From: a bacterium
GTDB lineage: Bacteria > Electryoneota > Electryoneia > Electryoneales > Electryoneaceae
DNA: 64,000 nucleotides
Assembly: GCA_020444265.1 (NCBI GenBank)
Contig: JAHLLH010000006.1
Coordinates: 206,090 to 270,089 of the forward strand
Direction: 5' to 3'
Part shown: positions 63,945 through 64,000 of the stretch, piece by piece
How the letters are laid out: every line of letters starts with the position of its first letter
Position numbering within the stretch: the first letter of the stretch is position 1
The notes under the pieces: generated by a model
Database searches by the model: none
Told to the model about the DNA's origin: nothing
Seen by the model: the letters and a program-made list of their open reading frames with translations, nothing else
Position numbers and translations under genes: made by a program

Positions 63945-64000
63945 TTACTCGTAAATCTTGGAGACGACGCCTGCGCCGACGGTGCGGCCACCTTCGCGGA
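63945..64000 (-). CDS. tuf: Elongation factor Tu, last 18 residues (cut by window edge)
   Basis: The minus strand ends REGGRTVGAGVVSKIYE and TAA at 63945-63947, the near-universal C-terminus of EF-Tu. The rest lies beyond the right edge. Confidence 0.9.
   Translation of the reverse strand, partial: REGGRTVGAGVVSKIYE

Overview
The window is a moderately GC-rich bacterial chromosome segment. It most likely comes from an uncultured member of the Fibrobacteres-Chlorobi-Bacteroidetes (FCB) superphylum or a related candidate phylum. Seven predicted secreted proteins end in a type A type IX secretion (T9SS) sorting domain (YPNPFN-type opening, DxLGREV, G-h-Y-h-h, terminal K). The right edge carries a complete tuf/S10/spc/alpha ribosomal superoperon in classical bacterial order. 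I cannot assign a genus or phylum from sequence alone.

Layout. 1-873: 5' part of an N-acetylmuramoyl-L-alanine amidase (minus). 1.5-4.4 kb: two T9SS cargo genes. 4.8-7.6 kb: ECF sigma factor, membrane anti-sigma factor and an exported three-fold-repeat protein. 7.8-12.5 kb: GPP34-type protein, HAD hydrolase, organophosphate-type MFS transporter and a T9SS cargo. 12.6-16.9 kb: a small hypothetical gene, then a selD / REC-HD-GYP / Ppx-GppA-Nudix cluster. The selD reading frame continues upstream through an in-frame TGA that fits selenocysteine. 16.9-17.9 kb: a 296-bp element repeated three times in tandem. 17.9-25 kb: a coupled DUF3857/transglutaminase pair and a large T9SS cargo, all minus. 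25.2-27.9 kb: EamA transporter and M32 carboxypeptidase. 28.3-31.5 kb: a four-gene operon of secreted proteins, three of them paralogues. 31.9-40.4 kb: FtsX-like permease, T9SS cargo and membrane proteins. 40.5-45.6 kb: a signalling operon (HD-GYP, 7TMR-DISM kinase, second membrane kinase). 46-47.3 kb: a T9SS cargo. 47.5-64 kb: rplQ back to tuf.

How it fits together. The envelope and secretion theme dominates: T9SS cargo, sigma/anti-sigma pair, amidase, transglutaminase-like proteins. Cyclic-di-GMP signalling appears twice. Selenophosphate synthesis implies that selenocysteine machinery lies elsewhere in the genome. Intergenic spaces are filled with several families of short palindromic repeats, shared across the window and unlike the coding background.

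No tRNA, rRNA, CRISPR array, prophage, transposase or toxin-antitoxin locus was recognised.
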